DNA of 64,000 bases from Phoronis australis (Eukaryota; Phoronida; Phoronidae), in assembly GCA_002633005.1 (NCBI GenBank), contig NMRA01000178.1:194240-258239 (forward strand). Reading direction: 5' to 3'. Made by a program: the position numbers and the translations under genes. Below the pieces are notes generated by a model. It searched no databases and was not told the origin of the DNA. It saw only the letters and a program-made list of their open reading frames with translations. Shown here in pieces: positions 39,101 through 46,789 of the stretch. Each line of letters starts with the position of its first letter. Within the stretch, counting starts at the first letter, position 1.

Positions 39101-42100
39101 TAATACAATTCCTGCATCTAATACCAGACGTTCTACCCACCTCTTCTATATTCCTAGATGAGACCAGGTCCAGCGCCAGGTTCAACACTTTCTTACGCAC
39201 TTCAAGATCAGGTGCCGACAACACACGTAGGATGTCCATGACAAGTTCCTGCAACACGACACATGACTAGTCATCAGCTGGTAGTTCACCCAGTCTCAGC
39301 AATACAGTGAAGCCTTCAATCCACAACACAATATGACCCAACAGCGAAATCATATTTCGTCAAATTTCCCAACGGTTTGCGGTGCAACAAACTGTCAACG
39401 GAAACACGGTGAACTTATTCATTTTAGAAATGGCATTAGCTTTTGAAAAATAAAAAATAGCAATGCCATTTTTAATTAACACATTACAATTTAGCACACA
39501 CAAGTTTAAAGTGGAGCGTTGCCATTTTTAAGGCATTTTTTGGTCAATTTGGCATATTTTACTTCAATGTTAGGTAATTTGAACCCTTTCAGTCAATTTC
39601 CAGGCATGAGCAAGTGTCAAGTAAGTTACCAAAATATCTGAGTAAACTGTGTCACTCCAAGTTTTCTGTTCTGATAACAGTACTTCATGGCTGAGACACC
39701 TGCCCACTTTCAACCCAAGTCCTGGTACGTAACAATTTACCATTACACATGAGCTATGATGCCATCAAACAGGCACTACACCTAAAACAACAGTCAATTA
39801 GACATACACTATTTGTATTGTGTGAAGTGCTCACAGCATCACACATCCCATCCCATTAAAAAATTATCATTTTTATTAACTTCATTTCAAAAATATTACT
39901 GTTAGTATCTTTCAGAGTACGCAACTGCACAATTAACTACAGATGCCTTCAAAAAAGCCACACTCCCCTTCAATAACACCAAATCTCAAAACTAATCCCA
40001 CGAGTGGATTGCTAAAATTAATGTATCAGGCAAACCACAGACTGCATGCAGGCAGGTTGATGAGGCAAGGACATCAAGTGTACGTACCTGCAGGACTTTC
40101 TCATGAGACGGCACCTCTCTCAGACCAATCAGTCTGTCTAGCACAATAAGCTTCACGTTGTTATCACTTTCCTTTACAATCAGTTCTATGTAACAGGTTG
40201 CCGCTGCCTGTGAAATAAGAGAGAGAAAACTGTCTAAATAACTGACTTCAACAAATCAACTCTTTCACAGCCAATTTATTTTAGAAATGCATTTCCAAGT
40301 GCCAATTTTTGAGGCAATTTAGAAAATAGGGTTAAATCACCCACACACAGTGATGGTCAATGAAGATACAGAAGTGGGTTTCAATTGAAATACTTAGACC
40401 TAATCTGACATTGCAAACTCATATCCCGAATACGTATCGCTTTTGCGATGGAAAATCTAGAGGTCGTGGCATTAATTGCAATTCCACAAGGGTTATTTTA
40501 CCAAAAAATGTGTAAACTTGATTTTCATTCAGAATTAGGTAAAGCTGTCATCTTTAGGTGTGATTTTCTTTAACTGTTACATCTCAGTTATCTCAATTTA
40601 TGATTTACAAGGTCAAGGATGAGCAAGTACTCCCCTCATTTGGCACTGAATGGGGGGCGACACTGTGACTGAAAGAGTCAACACTACACTTCACTGTTAC
40701 ACTATACTTAACTCTTGCAGATTTGCGTTCTTTCTTAGTAAAAATGAGACTAAAAACGGTGTTATTTCAGGCAGTTGTAACACAAAACAGCCAAAGACTG
40801 TCATTAGGACTGAAATGCATCTTTGAACAACACAAAGAACAATAATGCGGTCAGTTTTCTTCACATACTGAAATACATTCGTGATTACAGAGCAGGTAAT
40901 GAATAACACTTCTTTCTTGTCAAAATACAACAAAAACTTTGCTTCGTTTTTCTATGCCCTCATAACCTCACCATATCACCATGAGCCAACAATTTCCGAC
41001 TCACCTTGATGGCTGTGGGGGCACTAGACAGTGTAACCAGGGTTCCTGCGGCCTCGTAGCGTACAGCTGGGCTGGACGAGTTGAGCAGGTTGTAGATACA
41101 TCGAATGAAGCGCGCCCTCTCTGATGGGTTGGCATGACACACCTTGTAGATGAGCTCAACGATAACCAGTTGCAGGATGTCCCCAAATGACTGGACCTGG
41201 TCTATACAGCTGCTCAGGTAACTGAGGGCACGGTCCTGAAACAGATTGAAGACAGTGAGATGTCAGGTGTCTACCCTCACACTACCAGGCTCGAACACAC
41301 CAATGAAATCAACATTGAGGTAATGCGAAACCCGAGAAAAAATGTTCAAATTTGACCAATGTCAGAACATCATATCTCACAAATGACTGATTAAATACAA
41401 ATTATGACTTTCGGATACCGTGCTTTTGCAACGTGCCCCCTTTATCAAACAGTGTGCCACTACCAGACACTGACTGACTCTGACTTTCATACATTCCGTG
41501 TCCTATTACATGTCGCATTTCATGTCTTTGACTGTAGAAGTCCAGTAAAAACATTAGCACAAGGCCAGTACAATACCTGATCAACATGAATCAACATCAT
41601 GAAAGCATTTCTCTTGCACGACGCGTCCTGCTCGCTCTCCAGGAAGTTACCAATCAACTCCGGCGCATCAGGGATCAACACATCGTGGTTCCTACACAAA
41701 TAAGGACAAGTGGGTTGTTCAGGAAGAGACAACTTAAGAAGAGCATCAGAGATCAGCACACTGTGCTTATTAGTAAAATGAAGATGGAGTGTGATCTACT
41801 GATACACAACAGCACCATTTAGATAATGCTGTCCGCATCAAAGGCTGAGAACTGTAAGAGGTGGGCATCCCTGTTTTGGCGTTACCTAGCAATCACCACT
41901 GAATCCCAGTCAAGATTTACACAGCAGTGGCCGACATTACTACTTTAGGATTCTATTTTTCCATTTTTCGAAGGCTGCTAACTTATTCGCTGAAATTGTA
42001 AACATTACTGTACCTATACAGAACAAGCCAAGCCACAGGAGTATAGCCCGGATTGTATGGTGTCCGTCTCACCTGTATATGGTGTACATAGCCAGGACTG

Positions 42101-44464
42101 TATTATGTCCCTCTCACCTTTATATGGTGAATATAGTCAGGATGGTATAGTGTTCGTCTCACCTACATACAGCGTAAATAGCCCAGACTGTATTGTGCCA
42201 GTCTCAACTGTACTTGGCACATATAGCGCGGACTGTGTTGTCTTTCTCACATGTATATGGTGTATTTAGCCAGGATTGTATTGTGTCTTTCTCACAAGAA
42301 TATGGCGGATATAACCAGGAGTATTGGGTCTTTCTCGCATATTGTCAGGACTATACCATGCGCCTATCTTACCTGTATATGGTATAGATGGCTAAGACAG
42401 CATTGCGCCTGACATAAGAATGTCTGTGCTCCAGACAGGCTCTGATGGCTGGCATCAACGGCTCCAAGAGTTCCGCCTCCTTTAGCTTACACAGGAAACG
42501 CAGCGTGGAGCCACGCAAGAACTCATTAGGGTGTTGCAGGTCCTGGAACACGATAAGATAATGTAAAGTATCTACGTGAGGAACTAAACACCAAATTAAA
42601 ACAGTGAAAGGCAACGTAACCAATAGTCAAGAGAGTGCACAACACTCCAGGTTACAAAATCCCCCAATATAAGACTTTTAAGTACCAACGTGGCGACTGA
42701 TCATGTGGGATTGGATACCAGTGACATCTAGAGAACGAGGAGAGATTATATGACCTTTGTTTAAAACACATTCTGTGTGATCACTGCAAAAGGGTCGTCT
42801 CGTGAAGTCAAGCCAGGTAATGGTCAGATATAACATGCATGAATTTTCAGAACCAGTTTTCTCCACTGAATAACGGGCATCAAACTGGTTCTCACCCATG
42901 CTATATCCCCTGTATCACACGCTGCGAAGACAAAGTAACCCCTGGTTCAGCTAGGTGGCGATATGAGTCACCAGTCCCACGTGATCAGTCCCATTGCTCC
43001 CTGAAAGGGTCTGTAATTTGAGTATATTAATAGCAACTGCACTTAAGATCAACAGCTGATCCACGGATCTGTAGTCACCGTAATGTCTGCACTTTCGTGA
43101 TAACATGTTGCTTTGAGTATAGTGAAATCCACACAATTTCGAGATTCCCAGCCTTTTCAAAAGAGAAACAAATCAGCAGCAAATTAACCTTCATTAATAA
43201 GTACTGAATGCACTTAACAGCTGAGGTGTTTGACAAGACACGACAATTATGGTATTGATTACCTTTCTGTAGGCATCACAGACAAGGATCATCTCGTGCA
43301 TCAGTTTGCCGTTGGGACCGTACTTGGGCACCACCTCCCAGAAGATGAGAAGTAACTTCTTAAGGGTGTGGTCCTGAGACGGCATCACAAACCGAATCAC
43401 CATCATCAACATGGACGCGCCCACCTTCTCGCCGTTAAGAATCATCTGGATAAGTTTCTTGAGTGCTTCAGCCTTCACCTTCACATCTCCTTTTTCTAAA
43501 AGTCACAAGAAAATAAACGAAACATCAATTAGAATAAAACTAACCAACTTGGAAAATAAACAAGCAAAGTTGGAAAATTCTGGTAGCACCCAGGCTCAAG
43601 ATAAAGCTTCTAGTGGCTATAGTCGTAAGTTGTATTTAAAAAAAAAACAAAAAATAATGGTGCAAGTGGTCTGATGTCATTTGCGGTGCATCAGACGTGC
43701 GCAGGCCTCATGGTTGGGCCCATTGCACAAAACACCTGAGCAAAAACACGAGAGCCCAGTTATGGCTCCTCGTGAAGAAAGTTTTCAAGTCTGCCAGTCT
43801 CCTTTAGGAAAACGGACAGACGTACTTCACAGAACAAAATATATGCAAAATACATTAACAATACGCCTCATACAACGGCATCCTGATATTCCTGTTTAAA
43901 TAACAACAAGGGCAGCAGACTTTTAATTGCACTCAAATGTTTTTTTAATAATTAATATGAACACATCATATTTACAGTTCTACACTGCACTAGATGTAAT
44001 AATTCTTTTAAGAAAAGTGAACAGATATTTGTTTGTTTCCTACAACTACTATTGTGGCCACAGGTGAGACTGATTAACTTGTTCTTTAAGATGTTTTGAC
44101 ATGTTCCTAACTATGCTAACTTATAACAGGAACTAAACCACAATGCTATTTTAACATAATCTATGCTAAACAAAGAGCAGCTGTATTCATTGACAACTTA
44201 TAACTGTGAAAACAAAAAATTTTGAAAAAAGGTGACCTATGCACTAATAACATACCTTGCGAGTTCCCAGTGTAATTCCCCAACACCATGTCACGATACT
44301 TACTAGACGCAGTTCAGTGATTTGAGACAATTTTCAGCCTACTACCTATTTCTCAAATGACGTTAAATGAACTTACCCAGATCAGCCTTCAACTGTATTT
44401 CAGTGGGCATTTCACTGTCAGTAGGACGATTGATCAGTGTGTAGCATGGTGTTTCAACCGACAT
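27056..44464 (-). CDS. COPB1: Coatomer subunit beta (beta-COP), complete coding region in 21 exons
   Basis: Twenty-one exons with consensus splice sites join without a frame break into 2877 nt, 958 aa plus stop; human COPB1 is 953 aa. The N-terminus [11 protein letters not shown] and the C-terminal [14 protein letters not shown] match the family. An adaptin-type HEAT solenoid covers about residues 20-540, a charged linker 540-660, the coatomer beta C-terminal appendage about 665-805, and the appendage platform domain about 810-945. Diagnostic stretches include [42 protein letters not shown] and [16 protein letters not shown]. Beta-COP is part of the F-subcomplex of the COPI coat, which buds retrograde vesicles from the Golgi. 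A 3' splice site 7 bases before the ATG shows a non-coding first exon upstream, near 46.36-46.45 kb. Introns hold a TTAA transposon (intron 19), a false duplication (intron 13) and several MITEs. Confidence 0.97.
27557..27712 (-). CDS. COPB1: COPB1 coding exon 20
   Basis: Residues 887-938, [20 protein letters not shown] then [20 protein letters not shown]. Acceptor tttgctacag, donor gtatgt. Confidence 0.96.
27880..28036 (+). repeat. Left terminal inverted repeat of the TTAA element
   Basis: It runs from aggcgaaggcaacc to ggaggcaagcatttcgcgcc and pairs with the right TIR over its whole length with minor differences. Confidence 0.9.
28145..28771 (+). CDS. THAP-domain protein in the TTAA element (208 codons)
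   Basis: The ATG lies 109 bp inside the left TIR. Residues 1-98 form a THAP zinc-finger DNA-binding domain of the C2CH type: Cys5 and Cys10 (CCVPEC), Trp36 (RRTWLVRV), Cys60 and His63 (RVCGKHF), the conserved FP at 26-27, and the closing AIPSVL near 91-96. After this come about 110 Ser/Thr/Pro-rich residues ([14 protein letters not shown]..., [15 protein letters not shown]) and a short end [10 protein letters not shown]. In this transposon class THAP domains bind the TIRs for the transposase. The stop at 28769-28771 is followed within a few bases, in another frame, by CQVCG...WECVAGH...W. The original protein was therefore probably longer, and this copy is frameshifted or internally deleted. 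A domesticated THAP gene is less likely because it is enclosed by TIRs. Confidence 0.85.
   Translation: MPHCCCVPECTNYRLTRALGVPLLRFPMDDTLRRTWLVRVKNAALPVHATYKAVENYRVCGKHFLPSGYERDLYAELMKVPAKQCLKKDAIPSVLIPGSAPSPPPRSAFLKREASRAVASTVTGASGGTSSTVTRASERTPERAIPGTSSDSPCAVFSSPEPLSSPAAILSSGSDYRPSSTPSEEDSLSFSEQIGEPNFDKFIVDLSI
28769..28890 (+). pseudogene. Cys/His knuckle remnant of the transposon's + gene
   Basis: In a frame different from the THAP ORF, the + strand reads [18 protein letters not shown], then [20 protein letters not shown]. The pattern CxxC...WxCxxGHxxxW looks like the zinc ribbon that follows the linker in large invertebrate THAP/transposase proteins. The frame change occurs at the THAP stop. 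Similarity to the similar region of other transposases is from memory and should be checked. Confidence 0.5.
28954..29223 (-). pseudogene. P2X7 C-terminal (ballast)-like cysteine domain gene, frameshifted, in the TTAA element
   Basis: From an ATG at 29223-29221, about 170 bp inside the right TIR, the minus strand reads [18 protein letters not shown] and a Glu/Asp-rich stretch. Near 29120-29130 the meaningful frame changes to [19 protein letters not shown], then [17 protein letters not shown] and PTSMECLCC, followed by TGA at 28956-28954. FEPE, the WCxCxxC spacing and MPTxxECLCC are the marks of the cysteine-rich cytosolic C-terminal domain of P2X7 and of stand-alone P2X7-like proteins in invertebrates. 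The rest of the domain is missing. No P2X channel part (transmembrane or extracellular) is present. A 129-codon frame that continues from the ATG past the frame change encodes unrelated sequence. Confidence 0.6.
29397..29554 (-). repeat. Right terminal inverted repeat of the TTAA element
   Basis: It is the inverse of the left TIR, from tggcgggaaacgcttgcctc to ggttgccttcgcct. The block ctcctaaaacgtcacttccg pairs with the left arm. Confidence 0.9.
29887..30122 (-). CDS. COPB1: COPB1 coding exon 19
   Basis: Residues 808-886, [20 protein letters not shown], then [19 protein letters not shown] and [13 protein letters not shown]. This begins the appendage platform domain. Donor gtgagt; the next intron carries the TTAA transposon. 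Confidence 0.96.
30530..30652 (-). CDS. COPB1: COPB1 coding exon 18
   Basis: Residues 767-807, [20 protein letters not shown] then [20 protein letters not shown]. Donor gtaagt splits a Val codon. Confidence 0.95.
31317..31461 (-). CDS. COPB1: COPB1 coding exon 17
   Basis: Residues 719-766, [20 protein letters not shown] then [20 protein letters not shown]. This is the first part of the C-terminal appendage. Donor gtatgt. Confidence 0.96.
32294..32470 (-). CDS. COPB1: COPB1 coding exon 16
   Basis: Residues 660-718, [20 protein letters not shown] through SSSKLSK. The middle is lineage-specific and the ends are conserved. Donor gtgggt. Confidence 0.94.
33044..33138. mobile_element. ~100-bp palindromic MITE, copy 2 (COPB1 intron)
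   Basis: gatataacgtacccgcattt ... aaaatgcgagcatgttatat, with arms around ctccactgaacaatcgcat. Confidence 0.8.
33206..33361 (-). CDS. COPB1: COPB1 coding exon 15
   Basis: Residues 608-659, [20 protein letters not shown] then [19 protein letters not shown]. Donor gtaaac. Confidence 0.95.
34370..34441 (-). CDS. COPB1: COPB1 coding exon 14
   Basis: Residues 584-607, [20 protein letters not shown] then LAEK. The first 14 bases of the exon are repeated at 34994-35007 by the false duplication; that second copy is not an exon. Donor gtatac. Confidence 0.93.
34428..35554. repeat. Near-identical ~563-bp duplication joined by a single N at 34993 (probable assembly artefact)
   Basis: 34428-34992 and 34994-35554 align throughout with only scattered substitutions and small indels. 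Both begin tcagcaacaaacgactggaa and end actgacagca..aca. The single N sits exactly between them. The block includes the first 14 bases of COPB1 exon 14. Two allelic contig ends placed in tandem explain this best, so the true intron 13 is about 565 bp shorter. Confidence 0.85.
34461..34554. mobile_element. Relic TIR of a TTAA-element relative, in COPB1 intron 13
   Basis: aaagctgtaattacgtgaac ... gaaaaaaggttgcctttgcc ends in TTAA at 34551-34554. It aligns along about 90 bp with the right TIR of the element in intron 19. No matching left end was found. A second copy at 35027-35120 arises only from the false duplication. Confidence 0.75.
35560..35680 (-). CDS. COPB1: COPB1 coding exon 13
   Basis: Residues 543-583, [20 protein letters not shown] then [20 protein letters not shown]. 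Donor gtgagt lies at the edge of the falsely duplicated intron block. Confidence 0.95.
36334..36448 (-). CDS. COPB1: COPB1 coding exon 12
   Basis: Residues 505-542, with [17 protein letters not shown], which matches the vertebrate VTEMGTYATQSALSSS region. Donor gtacgt splits an Arg codon. Confidence 0.94.
37025..37082 (-). CDS. COPB1: COPB1 coding exon 11
   Basis: Residues 486-504, [19 protein letters not shown], plus one base of the next codon. This short exon covers the acidic linker. Donor gtgagt. Confidence 0.92.
37690..37786 (-). CDS. COPB1: COPB1 coding exon 10
   Basis: Residues 454-485, [20 protein letters not shown] then [12 protein letters not shown]. Acceptor ctgttttag, donor gtaggt. 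Confidence 0.95.
38105..38250 (-). CDS. COPB1: COPB1 coding exon 9
   Basis: Residues 405-453, [20 protein letters not shown] then [20 protein letters not shown] and VFPAIKAQ. The final Lys codon is split. Donor gtgagt. Confidence 0.95.
38512..38658 (-). CDS. COPB1: COPB1 coding exon 8
   Basis: Residues 356-404, [20 protein letters not shown] then [20 protein letters not shown] and DVAANIIPV. The acceptor region and first ~14 bases of the exon are duplicated just upstream (see findings). Confidence 0.95.
38645..38754. repeat. ~54-bp tandem duplication spanning the COPB1 exon 8 acceptor
   Basis: acacaagcaccatctgcaat plus atatacagatgaaacaagac occurs twice in tandem. The copy next to the coding exon supplies the real acceptor. 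The second copy, further from the exon, repeats the acceptor and the first ~14 exon bases. Confidence 0.9.
39004..39102. mobile_element. ~100-bp palindromic MITE, copy 3, inverted (COPB1 intron)
   Basis: The central loop reads gatgcccattatccagtgga, the inverse of tccactgaataacgggcatc seen in other copies. The arms are diverged. Confidence 0.7.
39141..39248 (-). CDS. COPB1: COPB1 coding exon 7
   Basis: Residues 320-355, [20 protein letters not shown] then [16 protein letters not shown]. Donor gtgggt. Confidence 0.95.
40088..40207 (-). CDS. COPB1: COPB1 coding exon 6
   Basis: Residues 280-319, [20 protein letters not shown] then [20 protein letters not shown]. Acceptor ttatttcacag, donor gtacgt. 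Confidence 0.96.
41005..41235 (-). CDS. COPB1: COPB1 coding exon 5
   Basis: Residues 203-279. It includes [36 protein letters not shown] and [18 protein letters not shown]. Phase 0 at both ends; donor gtgagt. Confidence 0.96.
41577..41691 (-). CDS. COPB1: COPB1 coding exon 4
   Basis: Residues 164-202, [20 protein letters not shown] then [18 protein letters not shown]. Acceptor tttgtgtag, donor gtattg. Confidence 0.95.
42035..42385. repeat. ~44-bp degenerate minisatellite in a COPB1 intron
   Basis: Units of the form tatatggtgtayatagccag followed by gactgtattgtgtc.ctctcacc repeat about 8 times. The array runs up to the COPB1 exon 3 donor, where the unit's acctgtatatggt merges with the exon end. 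Confidence 0.85.
42373..42542 (-). CDS. COPB1: COPB1 coding exon 3
   Basis: Residues 108-163, [20 protein letters not shown] through [12 protein letters not shown]. This is among the most conserved parts of the family. Donor gtaaga splits an Arg codon. Confidence 0.96.
42821..42907. mobile_element. ~100-bp palindromic MITE, copy 4 (COPB1 intron)
   Basis: ggtcagatataacatgcatg ... ccagttttctccactgaata ... caaactggttctcacccatg. The right arm is shortened. Confidence 0.75.
43263..43495 (-). CDS. COPB1: COPB1 coding exon 2
   Basis: Residues 30-107, from [20 protein letters not shown] through [12 protein letters not shown]. The first HEAT repeats lie here. Donor gtaatc. Confidence 0.95.
44377..44464 (-). 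CDS. COPB1: COPB1 coding exon 1
   Basis: The ATG is at 44464-44462. The exon encodes residues 1-29 ([20 protein letters not shown]...) and ends with one base before gtaagt. The mRNA exon continues to 44471, preceded by ttatttcag, so the start codon is in the second exon of the transcript. Confidence 0.94.
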
Positions 44465-44951
44465 CTTGAAACTGAAATAACAGTAACATGGGGTTGAACT
44501 CTCAGAATGGTCTAGGCAATTACATCACCATGTATGCTGTAGGTATACACAAGCAATCGCACATTGAAAATAGTGAATTAATTCGAATGAAACATATGAA
44601 TATATGAAGCAGGGCTTAGAATGACCCGTGACAGAAACGAGGAAAAACTTCCAGTTGATATATCGTTCCACAAATAAAGGGGGTTACATGAAAAGAAATA
44701 TTTTTTGTGATGCAAAATTTTACTGATATAAATGTTTTTGAATGAAGAAAGTCCAAATAACGATAAAAAAGAGACGGAAAAAGAGGAAACAGGAAATTAA
44801 AAAAGGAAGAAATTGAAACCAAAAAAGAGTTCTAAAATTCCACCAGATATCTTCCCATGCTACCTTTTGTAAGTGTCACGTGCTTCGTTCTACGACCAAA
44901 AAAGTGGAGTCTCAATTCCAGTAGACATGCTTCATCGATGACATGGGTAAT

Positions 44952-45049
44952 GGTCTGATATAACGTGCTCGACTTTTGAGAACCAGTTTTCCCCACTAAA
45001 TAACGGGCATCAAACTGGTTCTCAAAATGCGGGCATGTTATATCAGACT
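44952..45049. mobile_element. ~100-bp palindromic MITE, copy 5
   Basis: This is one of the best preserved copies: ggtctgatataacgtgctcg to cgggcatgttatatcagact, with central ccactaaataacgggcatca. It lies in the COPB1 5' UTR intron. Confidence 0.85.
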
Positions 45050-45094
45050 TTTGCCATGATATGTTTCGAACCAAAAAGGACCGCTGAAGAAAGT

Positions 45095-45759
45095 AAGCGC
45101 TTGGTTACTGTTTACAATCCGACTCCATTAACGTACATACTTGATATTAATATTTTCTGAATCCTCTCGTCAGGGTGATCATGGTGATTCCAACAATGTA
45201 TTACTCGTACCAATTAGGCTTTTTTATTCATGCATTCACCGTTTTTACTAGGTGTTTTTTGCGGCAGCCCATCTTGAGTGACCACCATTATAAAACTGCG
45301 ACACCTGTCAGCAGGAATGACAACTACAACGATAATGCGTGTGTCAAAAAGACCCCAAAATTGGCTAGTATGTTGAAGATAACTCGTGGCATGTTAGGGA
45401 AACTGCGAGTAAAAAGCAGTATTAGTCATTTATAAAGGATTCCCTCTTCAAAACTTCATTAGAAGAAACATGAAAGTATGTTCTCGCGGACAAATGTCGT
45501 CCTCGAAAACACTTGACATCTCGCGGTTAACTGTTAGATATCAATCCTGCCGACAGGTGTTGCACTTTTGAAAATGGCTGCTTCACTAAATCCGCGTTGC
45601 AAATGAACGCTTTGGAAAATCTCGGAAATTGTGAATAACAATCGACCAATCAGTACAAGTAATACATTTTTGGAATCACTATGACTAGAGGATTCAGAAA
45701 ATAGTAGTATCAAGTATGCATGTTAATGGAGTCGGATTGTAAACAATAACCAAGCGCTT
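45095..45759. mobile_element. 665-bp element with ~77-bp terminal inverted repeats
   Basis: The left end aagcgcttggttactgttta (45095-45172) is matched in inverse by 45683-45759, with only a few differences along gtttacaatccgactccatt and attttctgaatcctct. The interior is AT-rich and has one frame of 86 codons without recognised motifs. It is a non-autonomous DNA transposon in the COPB1 5' UTR intron; the superfamily is unknown. Confidence 0.85.
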
Positions 45760-45930
45760 TTTTTTTAAGAATAACTTTAAGTGCAAAAAATGTATTTGTG
45801 ACAAGGTGAAAACCTTTCATTACGTGAGCGGATTAAGCCTACCACTCGTTTAAAATACATGAGACGAAATTAACACAGAATGTGATGGAGAGTTTTGTAG
45901 CCCCTGTATAGCCTACTGCGGGGCTACGGG

Positions 45931-46053
45931 TGGCACTGATCAGATACAGCGGTCCATGATTTAGAGAACCAGTTGCATCCACTAAATAACGGGCCCCTTA
46001 TTTAATGACTGCCTGGTTCTCTAAATCGGGGACCTCTTTATTTGACCAGTGCC
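45931..46053. mobile_element. MITE-like palindrome related to the 100-bp family
   Basis: tggcactgatcagatacagc ... ctttatttgaccagtgcc form the arms, with internal gagaaccagt/actgcctggttctc and central ccactaaataacgggcccc. It shares the loop and inner arms with the 100-bp family but has different ends. Confidence 0.6.
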
Positions 46054-46358
46054 GCTACGTGTTGCCTACGAACGTAAGCCTTCTGAGCAGCGCTCCGCAG
46101 CGGCCTACCTTAATGGCTGACAGCTTTAAAAGGTGTTAGCCATTAGGTCGCTTGACCAATTGCCGAGTTGGATTGGGATTTTCGTAAGAAGACAAGAGCA
46201 AGGCGCACGATTTGGTTATGTGGCTTTAAGCTAAACTAAGTGTCGAACACTGAACACCAACGTCACCAATCAGCGCCAACAGCACTCGGTCAGTCTCATT
46301 AAATAGAAACAAAATCCAGTGTTTTTAACAATGATTTTCAGCACAATATTAGCTTCAC

Positions 46359-46460
46359 CTTTTTCAGCCGGTGTCTCGGAAGTCCAAGATGGCAGATTAC
46401 GTGGCCAAGTCCCGCGAGTAACTACGAGACAAACGTTTCTTTGAGGAAGTAAGCACTGCG
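46359..46460 (-). promoter_or_regulatory. COPB1: COPB1 non-coding first exon and promoter region (inferred)
   Basis: On -, a good donor (aaaaag|gtgaag) lies at 46359. It is the only strong donor I see just upstream of the exon that has the spliced 5' UTR. The exon contains ctgccatcttggac, a YY1-type element usual at starts of housekeeping genes. CpG content is raised over 46.36-46.8 kb. Confidence 0.45.
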
Positions 46461-46599
46461 CAATCGCAACAAGAGAAACTATTTCCTGGCTGCGTTGCGT
46501 TAGCCCACAACACTAGCAAATCTGTGACATCACGTAAAGCTTTGCGAGATATTGTTATGAAACGCGAGCTAAGCACGGGATCACATTATACGTACTCGA

Positions 46600-46783
46600 T
46601 ATACGTTTGCGTCTACGGAACTTGATCCAGAGTCGTCTGCAAGCTTCCTCGTTTGCGAGCGTCAACAACAGTCACAGCAGTGTTCATGGGGAGTCTGGGA
46701 GACGGGCGGTTTCTCGCATAAAGTTGGTGATGAATTTGGTGTCGTAGTACTTCAAACACGGTAGTTTGTTGAAAATCCGGGAG
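46600..46783 (+). promoter_or_regulatory. Probable 5' non-coding exon of a divergent + gene
   Basis: A CpG-richer segment ends in a consensus donor, cgggag|gtaagt, at 46783/46784. Upstream ATGs open only very short frames, as in a 5' UTR. With the COPB1 start about 150-400 bp away on the other strand, this would be a bidirectional promoter. The downstream gene could not be identified. Confidence 0.35.
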
Positions 46784-46789
46784 GTAAGT

